Shown one piece after another: positions 1-10,553 of a stretch of 64,000 bases of DNA (position 1 is the stretch's first letter; each line of letters opens with the position of its first letter). This DNA comes from Planctomycetaceae bacterium (GTDB lineage Bacteria > Planctomycetota > SZUA-567). The stretch spans positions 1 to 64,000 of the forward strand of contig JAJQBO010000134.1 in the NCBI GenBank assembly GCA_021203245.1, given 5' to 3'. The notes under the pieces were generated by a model. It did not search any database. It was not told where the DNA came from and worked only from the letters and a program-made list of their open reading frames with translations. Made by a program: the position numbers and the translations under genes.

Positions 1-197
1 ATCCCTGTATAAATTGTCTGGAGGTATTTTACACCACATTTTGGACTTGACTAATATCCTATCCAAAAAAAGTAATTACGCAATTAAATCGGGAAATCTG
101 TTGCAAATCATATCGTGACTCATAAATTAACTATAAACGTTTTGCTAAAGCAATAAAGTTAATTAAAAACGCTGAGGGGATGGAAAGGAGTCGCGTC

Positions 198-1899
198 ATG
201 AACTGGCTCGTGAGCCATCTGCATGCCTTGTTCGCCGCAAGCCCGGAAATCGCCCTGTTCCTGAGTCTCGCCCTCGGCTACAGACTGGGCAAGGTAAACT
301 TCGGAAAGTTCCAACTCGGCGGCGTCGCGGGGTCGCTCCTGGTGGCGGTTGTCATCAGCCAGGTGGGGGGTAACGGCCGACAACGGGTTGCGGAGCGTCC
401 TGTTCGCGTTGTTCATTTTTGCGGTAGGCTATGAAAGCGGCCCGCAGTTTTTCCGCTCCCTCAACAAGGGCTCGTTGCGGGAAATCTTCCTCGCCGTCTG
501 CCTCGCCGTCACCGGCCTGGCGACGGTGGTCGTCCTGGCCAAACTGTTCCACCTCGACAAGGGGCTGGCGGCGGGCGTGGCCGCGGGCGGCCTGACCCAA
601 TCCGCCATCATCGGCACCGCCTCCGACGCAATCGCCCGCCTGGGCCTGGCAGCCGACCAGGTGCATACCCTGCAGCAGAATGTCGCCGTCGGGTATGCTG
701 TCACCTATATTTTCGGGTCACTCGGTACCATTATCATCTGCGTCGACATCCTGCCCCGCTTCATGGGCAGGTCCATCCGGGACGACGCCATGGCCGCCGA
801 AGCCACCCTCCACGCCCGGAACGACGTGGTCGCTCCTGAGGGCGATCCGGTTCTGGGGCAAGTCGTCGGCCGGGTCTATGCTTTGCCGCAGTCGTACTCG
901 GGAACGGTACAGGAACTTGAATCGCGCGACCCGGATTACCGCTTTACGGTGGAACGCATCAAGCGGGACAAGCGGGTTGTCGCGGTCACGCCCGACGTGG
1001 CGCTGAAGGGCGGCGACGAAGTGCTGGTGGTCGGCCGGCGCGAGGCGCTTTTGAAAAACGGCGTCGGACTCGGGACTGAAGTGCGGGGCGACGACGACAT
1101 GCAGCTCCACCTTATCCGCCACGACGTCACCCTGACGCGGGACGCATTCACCGGCAAGCCGGCAATGACCCTGAAAGACATGCTGAGCCGCGAGACGACC
1201 CACGGCGTCTACGTCATGGCTGTCCGGCGCGACGGCAAGGAACTGGACATCACCCCGAACACGCAGCTTGAAAAGGGCGACGTCCTGACGCTCTACGGCT
1301 CGCCCCAGGACGTGTCCCGCGCCGGGTCGAAGCTGGGGCACCTGGCCGTGTACAGTTCCAAGACCGATTTCGTCTATTTGGGACTGGGCATGGTGGTCGG
1401 GTTGCTGATCGGGCTTATTGTCGTCCGCGTGGCCGGTTTGCCGCTGACGCTCGGGAGCGGCGGCGGCGCCTTGCTGTCCGGGTTGGTGTTCGGCTGGTGG
1501 CGCACCCGCAGGCCGGATATCGGCTATATCCCGCCCGGCGCGGTGCAGATTCTCAAGGACCTCGGCCTCGCCGGTTTTGTCGCCATCGTCGGACTGGCGT
1601 CCGGCCAGCAGGCAATCCAGACCATTCGCCACAACGGGATCAGCATCTTTATCGTGGGCCTGCTCGTCACCATCATCCCGCTGATCCTCACCATGATCAT
1701 CGGCCGCTATGTCATCGGCTACAAGAACAGCGCCATCCTCGCCGGCGCGCTCAGCGGTTCCCGTTCCGCCAACCCCGCCTTCGGCGAGGTGCTAAACAAG
1801 GCGGGCAATTCCATCCCCACCGTCCCGTTTGCCATCACCTACGCACTGGCGAACGTGCTTTTGACCCTTCTCGGCCCGCTCGTGGTCTCCCTCGTCTAA
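198..1899 (+). CDS. aspT: Aspartate:alanine antiporter (AspT family, membrane domains plus RCK-like TrkA_C region), interrupted by one apparent frameshift at the G6 run 365-370
   Basis: ORF 180-434 (MNWLVSHLHALFAASPEIALFLSLALGYRLGKVNFGKFQLGG...VISQVG) continues in another frame as VTADNGLRSVLFALFIFAVGYESGPQFFRSL in ORF 349-1899; glycine-rich TM segments and two RCK_C-like regions; followed by aspD. Confidence 0.8.
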
Positions 1900-1921
1900 G
1901 GAAAACTGTAAAGGAAGAGCA

Positions 1922-3538
1922 ATGGATAATACCACGGATAACACGAACCTCAACTATGCGGAGCTGGCCACGCTCAGCCCGTTCGAACTGAAAAACACCC
2001 TGATCGACGTCGCCGCCGGCAGCCTGTCGAAGCCCATGCTCAACGCCGGACGGGGCAACCCCAACTTCCTCGCCACCATCCCCCGCCACGGCTTTTTGCA
2101 ACTCGGGCGCTTTGCCATGCAGGAGTCGGAAAACTCCTGGACCTATATGCCGGAAGGGGTGGGCGGCTTCCCGATGCGGGAAGGCATTGAAGCGCGGTTC
2201 GACATCTTCGTCCACCAGCACCTGGACGACGTGGGCGTCAAGTTCCTCCGTTCCGCCACCTCCTACGTCAGGGATCACCTTGGTTTGAACGCAGGCGATT
2301 TCATCTACGAGATGTGCGAAGGCATTCTCGGATGCAATTATCCCGTCCCGGACCGTATGCTGTCCCTGAGCGAAGCCATCGTGAACCAGTATCTTCGCAA
2401 GGAAATGATCGGCATGCACCCCTTTGTGGGCGACTTCGACATCTTTGCGACCGAAGGCGGCACGGCGGCGATGACCTATATCTTCGATTCACTGCGGGAA
2501 AACCGCATTATTTCCCCCGGCGACAAGATTGCCCTCGGCCTTCCCATCTTCACGCCGTATATCGATATCCCCAAGCTGAACGACTTCCAACTGGTCGAGG
2601 TGGGGGTGAATGCCGACGAGGACAATAATTGGCAATACTCGACCACCGAACTGGACAAACTGCTGGACCGGGACGTCAAGGCGTTCTTCCTGGTCAATCC
2701 TTCGAATCCGCCGTCGGTAAAGCTGTCGGACGACAACCTCCGCCGCATCGAGCATATCATCTCGATTCGTCCCGACCTCATCCTCCTGACCGACGACGTC
2801 TACGGCACCTTTGCAGACGACTTCACCTCGCTCTTCGCGTCGTGCCCGCAAAACACCATCCTCGTTTATTCGTTCTCGAAGTATTTCGGCGCGACCGGCT
2901 GGCGCATGGGCGCCATCGCCATGCACCAGGACAATATCGTCGACCGGATGATACAGGAACAGCCGGAAGAGACGCGCAAGGCATTGCATCAGCGCTACGA
3001 ATCCATCTCGACCGAGCCGGACAAACTGAAGTTCATCGACCGCCTGGTCGCGGACAGCCGCACCGTGGCCCTGAACCACACCGCCGGGCTGGCAACGCCG
3101 GTGCAGGTGCAGATGGTGATGTTCGCGCTGTTTTCCCTGATGGACCACGCCGACACCTACAAGGCGGCGATGAAGCGCCTTATCCGGAAACGCAACGACA
3201 TGCTCTACCACGGCTTCTGCAGCCAGGCGCCGCAGGGCGACAACATGGTGGACTATTACCAGCTTCTGGATGTGGAGGCGATTTATCGCAAGAGTTATGG
3301 CGAGGAATTCGTGCAGTGGTATCTGAAGACGCTGAAGCCGAACGAAGCCCTGTTCCGCCTCGCCCATGAGGCAGGGGTGGTGCTGCTGCCGGCGCAGGGA
3401 TTCGGCGCGACGCATCCGTCGTTCCGGGTGTCCTTGGCGAATCTGAAGGAGGTGGAATACCGCAAGATCGGCGAAGCGGTGTACCGAATCGGGCAGGAGT
3501 ATTACGCCGAATTCCAGAAGCAGAAAAAAACATCATAA
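1922..3538 (+). CDS. aspD: Bifunctional aspartate transaminase / aspartate 4-decarboxylase (538 aa)
   Basis: Fold-type I PLP enzyme; SFSKYFGATGWRMGAIA motif; length and pairing with AspT typical of AspD. Confidence 0.85.
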   Translation: MDNTTDNTNLNYAELATLSPFELKNTLIDVAAGSLSKPMLNAGRGNPNFLATIPRHGFLQLGRFAMQESENSWTYMPEGVGGFPMREGIEARFDIFVHQHLDDVGVKFLRSATSYVRDHLGLNAGDFIYEMCEGILGCNYPVPDRMLSLSEAIVNQYLRKEMIGMHPFVGDFDIFATEGGTAAMTYIFDSLRENRIISPGDKIALGLPIFTPYIDIPKLNDFQLVEVGVNADEDNNWQYSTTELDKLLDRDVKAFFLVNPSNPPSVKLSDDNLRRIEHIISIRPDLILLTDDVYGTFADDFTSLFASCPQNTILVYSFSKYFGATGWRMGAIAMHQDNIVDRMIQEQPEETRKALHQRYESISTEPDKLKFIDRLVADSRTVALNHTAGLATPVQVQMVMFALFSLMDHADTYKAAMKRLIRKRNDMLYHGFCSQAPQGDNMVDYYQLLDVEAIYRKSYGEEFVQWYLKTLKPNEALFRLAHEAGVVLLPAQGFGATHPSFRVSLANLKEVEYRKIGEAVYRIGQEYYAEFQKQKKTS

Positions 3539-3616
3539 GGGGCAACGGGGTCGGGCGAAAACCCGGCCCCGCCTCACCGCAGTTTCTTCACCATGGCGCT
3601 CTCTTCTTTACCCAGA

Positions 3617-3794
3617 CGTCACCCCGGCGGGAAAAACGTCCGCTGCATGAGATCGGGAAGGTGTGCCGGGGCAGGCGGGCTGGACCGGGACGGCCGGGCA
3701 TCCTGGAACGCATTGGAGCATAGGGGCATTTGCCCTTGCCCCGGCACAACCACACGCGTGCGCGCTGGTCGACGCTGCACCGCCGGGGTGACGG
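3617..3794. repeat. Copy 1 of a dispersed long-inverted-repeat family (ends CGTCACCCCGGCG / CGCCGGGGTGACG)
   Basis: CGTCACCCCGGCGG at 3617 and CCGCCGGGGTGACG at 3781-3794 are inverted; same ends recur at 4 other intergenic loci. Confidence 0.7.
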
Positions 3795-3851
3795 AAAGGG
3801 ATGCCGCACGTTTTGAATTATATACTTATGCCGCACAAATGACGGAAACGC

Positions 3852-4670
3852 CTATTTTCCGATGCTTTCGTTCAGGCTCCCGGTCCGGTAACCCTGCAGA
3901 TCGACGGCGATAAAACTGTACCCGAGCTCTTTCAACTGCGCTGCAACGGGACCGCTCACCGCCGGATCGAACAGCCGCACCCGATCGTCCCCCGGCACCT
4001 CGATACGGGCCAAATCGCCGTGGTGGCGCACCCGCACGCCGCGAAAACCAAGACCGGCGAGATAGGATTCAGCCGCTTCCACCCGGGTAAGAATGTCCCC
4101 GGTGATGGATGTGCCGTAGGGGACCCGCGACGCCAGGCAGGCGGCGGCCGGTTTGTCCCAATTCTCGATACCCATTTCTTTCAGGCTGTCTCGCACCTCC
4201 GCCTTGCTGAAGCCGGCTTCGGCAAGCGGGCTGACCACCCCGGCCTCCCGCACCGCCCTGAGGCCGGGACGGTAGTCGCCCAGGTCGTCCACATTGCCGC
4301 CGTCGGCGATGATGGTAAACCCGAGGTCGGAGGCGGCGACGCCGAGTTTTGCCAGAATTTCCGTCTTGCAGTGATAACAGCGCTCGGGCGAATTGTCGGT
4401 AAAGCCGTCGAGTTCCAGCAACTTGACCGGCACCAGAACCTGTTCAACGCCCCGCTCGGCACAGAACCGGGCGGCAAAACTGTCTTCGGCGGCGGGAAAA
4501 TTCGGCGCTTGCGCGGTCAGGGCCAGCACCGAGCGCTCGCCCAGCGCTTCCACCGCCGCCGCCAGCAGAAAGGTGCTGTCGACCCCGCCGGAAAACGCCA
4601 CCGCCAGCCTGCCGTAGCCGCGCAACAACGCCTTGAGGCGATCCAGTTTGGTTATTCTGTCGGTTGCCAT
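3852..4670 (-). CDS. larE: LarE-type ATP-dependent sulfur transferase (PP-loop)
   Basis: LAVAFSGGVDSTFLLAAAVEALG PP-loop; RCYHCKTEI, AACLASRVPYGTSIT motifs. Confidence 0.85.
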   Translation of the reverse strand: MATDRITKLDRLKALLRGYGRLAVAFSGGVDSTFLLAAAVEALGERSVLALTAQAPNFPAAEDSFAARFCAERGVEQVLVPVKLLELDGFTDNSPERCYHCKTEILAKLGVAASDLGFTIIADGGNVDDLGDYRPGLRAVREAGVVSPLAEAGFSKAEVRDSLKEMGIENWDKPAAACLASRVPYGTSITGDILTRVEAAESYLAGLGFRGVRVRHHGDLARIEVPGDDRVRLFDPAVSGPVAAQLKELGYSFIAVDLQGYRTGSLNESIGK

Positions 4671-5416
4671 GCTTGCACTCCACACACCGGACAAGCCGGA
4701 TTCCCGTGTATCGCCAATTCCCTGAACCGCGTCCGCAGGCCGTCATAGAGGAGCAGCCTGCCCTGGAGCGTGCCGTCCAGGCCCAACAGCGATTTGATGA
4801 CTTCCTGCGCCATTATACTACCGATTATCCCGGGCGTCGTGCCGACGATCGCCTTGTCGTCGTCGTTCGGCTTCCAGTCGCGGGGCGGAGGATCGCGGAA
4901 AAAACATCGGTAACAGGGACCGCCGGGCGCGAAGACGGACGCCTGGCCCTCCCAGCCCCGCACCGAGCCGTAGACATGGACCTTGCCCTGGCGCCGGCAC
5001 GCGGCGTCGAGGTCGTAGCGGGCGGCGAAGTTGTCGAGGCAGCCAGCGGCGAGATCGTACGGCGCCAGGACGTCGTCGGCATTTTCCGGGACCAATTTTT
5101 CCGTGGAGACGGTTGTCTCGACCAGGGGATTGACGGCGTGGATGGACGCCTGCGCCGACACGACCTTGTATTTGCCGACATCGTCGGACGCATGAATAAT
5201 CTGCCGGTGGATGTTCCCTTCGTCCACCCTGTCCATGTCGACCAAACCCAAACGGCCGACGCCCGCGGCGGCGAGATACAGGGCGACCGGCGAACCGAGG
5301 CCGCCCAGACCGACGATGAGGACGGCGCTTTTTTTCAGTATTTCCTGTCCGCCGCGGCCGATCTCGCGCATGAGGAGTTGGCGGTTGTAGCGGAGCAGTT
5401 CGGGTTGGGAGAGCAT
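4652..5416 (-). CDS. ThiF/MoeB/HesA-family E1-like adenylyltransferase
   Basis: LLRYNRQLLMREIGRGGQEILKKSAVLIVGLGGLGSPVALYLAAAGVGRLGLVDMDRVDEGNIHRQIIH; CYRCFF and CPVC zinc cysteines; overlaps LarE. Confidence 0.85.
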   Translation of the reverse strand: MLSQPELLRYNRQLLMREIGRGGQEILKKSAVLIVGLGGLGSPVALYLAAAGVGRLGLVDMDRVDEGNIHRQIIHASDDVGKYKVVSAQASIHAVNPLVETTVSTEKLVPENADDVLAPYDLAAGCLDNFAARYDLDAACRRQGKVHVYGSVRGWEGQASVFAPGGPCYRCFFRDPPPRDWKPNDDDKAIVGTTPGIIGSIMAQEVIKSLLGLDGTLQGRLLLYDGLRTRFRELAIHGNPACPVCGVQAWQPTE

Positions 5417-5538
5417 GGCTGTTGTTTCTTTCGTTGACGTTTCCTTGTAGCTCGTTTCTTTGGTTAATGTTTCCTTGAAGTCGGTAAAACTGTATAGTGT
5501 TCAGGTAGGGGATGGTTGTCAATCCTTCCATATACATC

Positions 5539-6051
5539 GGGGATAGTATGCAAAGACTGTGGGCGCCCTGGCGCATGACCTATATCAACGACATTGACTC
5601 GGAAAAAAAGGAAGGCTGCTTTTTCTGCAATGCCTGGTCCGAAGTCGGCCGCGAGCGGGAAAACCTGGTGGTCGGCAGGGGCAAGGACGCCTTCATCATG
5701 CTGAACAGATACCCCTATTCAAACGCGCATCTACTTATCGCCCCCAGCCGCCATTTCGGCGTGATGGAAGAGGCGACCGACGAGGAAGGCGCGGAACTGT
5801 GGCGGCTGACCGCCCTGGCGAAGCGGGCGCTCGCGAAAGCCGTCAACGCGCAGGGATTCAATGTCGGCATCAACCAGGGGCGCGTCGCCGGGGCCGGCGT
5901 CCTCGATCACCTGCATGTGCACATCGTTCCGCGCTGGGACGGCGACGTCAACTTTATGCCGGTGTTTGCCGATGTTCGCATCATCCCCCAGGCGCTGGAA
6001 GAAACGCGCGACAGACTTGCGCCCTTTATCCAGGAACTGCTGGACGCCTAG
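5539..6051 (+). CDS. HIT family hydrolase
   Basis: GVLDHLHVHIVPRW (HxHxH motif), CFFC N-terminal pair. Confidence 0.85.
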   Translation, partial: GDSMQRLWAPWRMTYINDIDSEKKEGCFFCNAWSEVGRERENLVVGRGKDAFIMLNRYPYSNAHLLIAPSRHFGVMEEATDEEGAELWRLTALAKRALAKAVNAQGFNVGINQGRVAGAGVLDHLHVHIVPRWDGDVNFMPVFADVRIIPQALEETRDRLAPFIQELLDA

Positions 6052-6327
6052 TCAGCGGGCGACGTCGCCATACTTCCGGGGATCGCGCTCAAACTCCCCG
6101 GCGACGAACGAGCAGATCGGGACAATTTTCTTCCTCTCCCGGCGGGCGTAATCGGCCAGCGCATCGAGCAATTCCGTCGCAACGCCGTGGCCGCGATAGC
6201 GGTTGTCGACATGGGTGTGGGTGGCCCACAGATCGCCTTCCCGTTGCGAATAGGCGATTTCGCCCATTTCCCCGTCGTCTCCGAAGGCGACAAAGCGGCC
6301 GCCGTCCTGGTCGTGTTCGATTCGCAT
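6052..6327 (-). CDS. Small GNAT-like N-acetyltransferase
   Basis: MRIEHDQDGGRFVAFGDDGEMGEIAYSQREGDLWATHTHVDNRYRGHGVATELLDALADYARRERKKIVPICSFV; RGHGVA acetyl-CoA motif. Confidence 0.75.
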   Translation of the reverse strand: MRIEHDQDGGRFVAFGDDGEMGEIAYSQREGDLWATHTHVDNRYRGHGVATELLDALADYARRERKKIVPICSFVAGEFERDPRKYGDVAR

Positions 6328-6521
6328 GCGTCTCCTTTTACCATACGCGACATACGGTAAGTTTAGGCATGGCGCGGCAACCTTCAAGCCGAAAGCCGGG
6401 GCGGCGGCCGAGTCGCTTCCGGCCTTGCGTTGGCGTAAGGACTTATATATACTCTGTGATGGAGAGGCGGGCCGGGCCCGCCCCCTATTTTTTTGGCGTT
6501 TTCCTGAGGAGTTGCACCGCA

Positions 6522-9500
6522 ATGGGCGTCTTTAAACCTGTCGACCGCGAGATAAACTTTCCTGCATCCGAACTGAACTGGCTCGAATTCTGGAAAAAGG
6601 AAGGTATTTTCGAAAAACAACTCGCCCAGGGAGAACGCCGCGCCCGCGAAGAGGGCAAGAGCACCTACGTCTTTTACGAAGGCCCGCCCACCGCCAACGG
6701 CATGCCCCATCCCGGCCACGTGTTGACCCGCGTCGTCAAGGACCTGTTCCCGCGCTACCGCGCCATGCAGGGCTACAACGTGCCCCGCAAGGCCGGCTGG
6801 GACACCCACGGCCTGCCGGTGGAAATCGAGGTCGAGAAAGAACTCGGCATCGAAGGCAAGCAGGCTATCGAAACGTACGGCGTCGAGCCGTTTGTCAAAA
6901 AGTGCAAGGACTCGGTATTCCGCTACTCCGACGCCTGGCGCAAGCTGACGGAGCGCATCGGTTTCTGGGTCGACCTGGACGACCCCTACGTCACCTACCA
7001 CGAGAGCTATATCGATTCGGTGTGGTGGAGCCTGAAGCAGATGTGGGACGAGGACCTCATTTACCACGGCCACAAGATCGTGCCGTGGTGCCCGCGCTGC
7101 GGCACCGCCCTTTCCAGCCACGAAGTGGGGCAGGGCTATAAGGAGGTCGCCGACCCGTCGGCCTATGTCGCCTTCCGATCGAAGGCCGATCCGAAGACCC
7201 TGTTCGTCGCCTGGACCACCACGCCGTGGACGCTTCTCTCCAATGTCGCCCTCGCCGTCGGGCCTGACTTCGACTACGACTACGTCAAGGTCGAGGACGA
7301 AACGCTCGTCATGGCGTCGGCCCTGCGTGAAAGCGTGATGGGCAAGATTCCCCACGAAGTTGTCCGCACCGTTAAAGGCTCCGAACTGGTCGGGCAGGAA
7401 TACGAACAACTTTTCGCCTTCCTCGAAGTCGACAAGCCCGCCTTCCGCGTCATCGCCGGCGACTATGTCGGCCTCGACACCGGTTCCGGCATCGTCCATA
7501 TAGCCCCCGCCTTCGGCGAGGACGACTACCGCATGGGCCGCGAAAACGATCTGTCCATGCTTAACCCGGTCAAGCCGGACGGCACCCTCGACGCGGCCAT
7601 CCTTCCCTGGGCAGGCAAGTTCGTCAAGGACGCCGACCCGCTCATCATCAAGGAACTGAAGGCCCGCAAGCAGCTCCTGAAGTCGGAACAATACGTCCAC
7701 GACTATCCCTACTGCTGGCGCTGCCCGAGCCCGCTCCTCTACTACCCGCGTCCGGCGTGGTATATCCGCACCTCGTCCATCAAGGACAAAATGCTGGAAA
7801 ACAACGCCAAGGTCGACTGGTATCCGGAACACATCAAGGACGGGCGGTTCGGCAACTTCCTTGAATCCAACGTCGACTGGGCCTTGTCGCGCGAGCGCTA
7901 TTGGGGGACGCCCCTGCCGATCTGGGAATGCTCCTGCGGCAGCCGCACCGCCGTGGGCGGCAAGGAGGAACTGCTCCAGCGCGCCGTTAACCGGGACGAA
8001 CTGCCCGAGAACTTCGAACTGCATAAGCCCTGGGTCGACCAGGTGCGCTTGAAGTGCGACAAGTGCGGCAGCGAAATGTGGCGCGTCCCCGAAGTCATCG
8101 ACTGCTGGTACGACTCCGGCGCGATGCACTTTGCCCAATGGGGCTATCCGCACAAGGAAGGCTCGGAGGAAAAGCTCCGCAAAGCCTTCCCGGCCGACTT
8201 CATCTCCGAAGCCATCGACCAGACCCGCGGCTGGTTCTATTCGCTCCTCGCCGAGGCGACGCTCCTTAAGGAATGCGCCCGCCGCAAGCACGAGCGGGGC
8301 GAGTCGGTGGGCGAACTGCAGCCCTGGTTCGACACCGACTATCCGATACCCTACCGGAGCTGCCTCGTCCTCGGCCTGCTGCTGTCGGCCGAAGGGACCA
8401 AGCTGTCGAAAAAACTCCGCAACTACCCCGACCCGTTCGACGTGTTCGATCAGGAAGGGGCGGACGCGATGCGCTGGTTCTTCTGCATCTCGAACCAGCC
8501 GTGGACGTCGACCCGCTTTTTCCAGGCCGGCATCCGCGAGGCGCAGAAGGACTTCCTCGTCCGCTTGCGGAACGTCCATTCCTTCTTCGTTATCTATGCG
8601 AACATCGACAACTTCGATCCCAGCCGCGGCCTCCCGGACGTGCGCGAACTGTCGGGCGATCCCTTTGCCTCGGCCCCGAACCGGCCGAAGCCGGAAGCGC
8701 GCTCGCTCCTTGACCGCTGGATGCTGTCGAAGCTGGAGACGGCGACGCGGGAAATCTCGACCAACCTCGAGAACATGAACATACTCCAGGCCGCCCAGGC
8801 CCTGAGTGCGCTGGTCGAGCAGTTGTCGAACTGGTATGTCCGCCGCAGCCGCGACCGCTTCTGGTCTGGCGAGCAGAACGACGAAAAAGCGTCCACCTAC
8901 TGGACGCTGTACGAAACGCTGTGCCAGATCGCGGTGATTTCCGCCCCGTTCGTGCCGTTCTTCGCCGAAGAACTGTATCAGAACCTCGCCCGGAACCTGT
9001 GGCCCGACAGCCTGCCGCAATCGGTGCACCTGTGCCGCTGGCCCGCGCCGGTCGACGCCCGCATCGACCGCGACGTCGAAGCGCGGATGGATCTGGTGCG
9101 CGAAATAGCGAGCCTCGGGCTTGCCGCCCGCGCCTCGCAAAAACTCAAGGTGCGCCAGCCGCTCGCGGAGGCGGTCGTTATCCTCACCCGGCCGGAAGAG
9201 CGGGCCGGCATCGAGGATCTCGCCGGCATCGTGCGGGAGGAGATCAATGTCAAGGAACTGGCATTCGCCGACGACGCGGCCCAATACGTCACCTTTACCG
9301 TCAAGCCGAACTTCCAGACGCTTGGCCCCATCCTCGGCAAGTCGATGAAGGCCTGCGCCGCCGCCCTCGCCAAGGTCGACGCGGCAACGGTGGTGCACGA
9401 GGTAAAGGAAAAGGGCGTCTATACCCTCGCGTACGACGGCGGGACAATCGACCTCACCCCGGACCGCCTGGACGTCCGGCTCGCCGCCAAGGAAGGCTTT

Positions 9501-9818
9501 GCCGCCGCCGACGGCAAAGGCGCGGTGGTGGTGCTTGACGCCCACGTCACCGAGGAACTCGAGCGCGAAGGCGTGGCGCGGGAATTCATCAATCGTATCC
9601 AAACTATCCGCAAGGAACTGGATCTGCCGTTCGAGGCCCGTATCCGGGTCCGTATCGGCGCCGGCGGCAAGGCTGCCCGGGCCGCAATCGAACACGGCGA
9701 GACGATCGCCGCCGAGACCCTGGCCAGCGACTACAAGGTCGAATGGGAAGACCTCGGCACGACCCGCGAGTTCGAACTGGAGGGCGAGAACGTCCGCGTT
9801 TCCATCGCCGGGGCGTAA
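6522..9818 (+). CDS. ileS: Isoleucyl-tRNA synthetase
   Basis: YEGPPTANGMPHPGHVLTRVVKDLFPRYRAMQGY; KLSKKLRNYPDP; LSRERYWGTPLPIW. Start 6522 preferred over the ORF-track start. Confidence 0.95.
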   Translation: MGVFKPVDREINFPASELNWLEFWKKEGIFEKQLAQGERRAREEGKSTYVFYEGPPTANGMPHPGHVLTRVVKDLFPRYRAMQGYNVPRKAGWDTHGLPVEIEVEKELGIEGKQAIETYGVEPFVKKCKDSVFRYSDAWRKLTERIGFWVDLDDPYVTYHESYIDSVWWSLKQMWDEDLIYHGHKIVPWCPRCGTALSSHEVGQGYKEVADPSAYVAFRSKADPKTLFVAWTTTPWTLLSNVALAVGPDFDYDYVKVEDETLVMASALRESVMGKIPHEVVRTVKGSELVGQEYEQLFAFLEVDKPAFRVIAGDYVGLDTGSGIVHIAPAFGEDDYRMGRENDLSMLNPVKPDGTLDAAILPWAGKFVKDADPLIIKELKARKQLLKSEQYVHDYPYCWRCPSPLLYYPRPAWYIRTSSIKDKMLENNAKVDWYPEHIKDGRFGNFLESNVDWALSRERYWGTPLPIWECSCGSRTAVGGKEELLQRAVNRDELPENFELHKPWVDQVRLKCDKCGSEMWRVPEVIDCWYDSGAMHFAQWGYPHKEGSEEKLRKAFPADFISEAIDQTRGWFYSLLAEATLLKECARRKHERGESVGELQPWFDTDYPIPYRSCLVLGLLLSAEGTKLSKKLRNYPDPFDVFDQEGADAMRWFFCISNQPWTSTRFFQAGIREAQKDFLVRLRNVHSFFVIYANIDNFDPSRGLPDVRELSGDPFASAPNRPKPEARSLLDRWMLSKLETATREISTNLENMNILQAAQALSALVEQLSNWYVRRSRDRFWSGEQNDEKASTYWTLYETLCQIAVISAPFVPFFAEELYQNLARNLWPDSLPQSVHLCRWPAPVDARIDRDVEARMDLVREIASLGLAARASQKLKVRQPLAEAVVILTRPEERAGIEDLAGIVREEINVKELAFADDAAQYVTFTVKPNFQTLGPILGKSMKACAAALAKVDAATVVHEVKEKGVYTLAYDGGTIDLTPDRLDVRLAAKEGFAAADGKGAVVVLDAHVTEELEREGVAREFINRIQTIRKELDLPFEARIRVRIGAGGKAARAAIEHGETIAAETLASDYKVEWEDLGTTREFELEGENVRVSIAGA

Positions 9819-9863
9819 ACGAGTCGCCGTTTCGAAAATGGTGTTCTGGAGGGGTGTGGGGCT

Positions 9864-10553
9864 ATGGGTGATTTGCGCGTGGCGGTGTTGTTGTCCGGCG
9901 GGGGAACAACCCTCGCCAACCTGCTGAACGTCCGCGATCGCGGCGGCCTTATGGCCGACATCGACCTGGTGGTGTCGTCGCGCGCGTCCGCCCGGGGACT
10001 GGCCATAGCCGAGGATGCGGGCATCAAGACCGAAGTGGTCGAGGCGACCAAGTACACCATTTCGGCGCGGGAAGGCGAGGTTATCCGCGACTGGCCGGCC
10101 ATGTCCAGGGACCTGGACCGCATCCTGCTGGGCGGCAAATACGATCTCATTTGCATGGCGGGATTCCTCTGCCGCTACCTCTTCAGCCCCGAACTGAAGG
10201 GGCGCATCATCAATATCCACCCTTCGCTCATCCCCATGTTCTGCGGCCAGGGCATGTATGGCCACCGCGTCCACGAGGCGGTGGTCGAGGCCGGGGTCAA
10301 GGTGACGGGTTGCACCGTCCACCTGGCCGATCTCGAATACGACACCGGTCCCATCATCCTGCAGCGCTGTTGCCCCGTATATTCCGACGACGACCCGGAC
10401 GACGTCGCAGCCCGCGTTTTCCGCGAGGAGTGCGCCGCCTATCCCGCCGCCATCAATCTAATCGCCCAAGGCCACGTCCACCTCACCACCGACCGGCGCA
10501 CCTATGTGGACGGCGACCGCTATATCGAGAGGTTCAGCAACGATGTCGATTGA
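9864..10553 (+). CDS. purN: Phosphoribosylglycinamide formyltransferase
   Basis: LRVAVLLSGGGTTLANLL; FLCRYLFSPELKGRIINIHPSLIPMFCGQGMYGHRVHEAVVEAGVKVTGCTVHLAD. Confidence 0.9.
   Translation: MGDLRVAVLLSGGGTTLANLLNVRDRGGLMADIDLVVSSRASARGLAIAEDAGIKTEVVEATKYTISAREGEVIRDWPAMSRDLDRILLGGKYDLICMAGFLCRYLFSPELKGRIINIHPSLIPMFCGQGMYGHRVHEAVVEAGVKVTGCTVHLADLEYDTGPIILQRCCPVYSDDDPDDVAARVFREECAAYPAAINLIAQGHVHLTTDRRTYVDGDRYIERFSNDVD

Noticed and set aside
5799-6521. N-terminal extension of the ileS ORF
   Set aside because: Overlaps the HIT gene and an acetyltransferase; Arg/Gly-rich out-of-frame translation. True ileS start is 6522.
6384-10322. Very long antisense ORF (1312 aa) opposite ileS
   Set aside because: Mirror ORF from high-GC codon bias; composition and lack of motifs, and ileS on the other strand is unambiguous. 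Same reasoning for 35394-37535, 45375-48284, 54111-56963 and similar.
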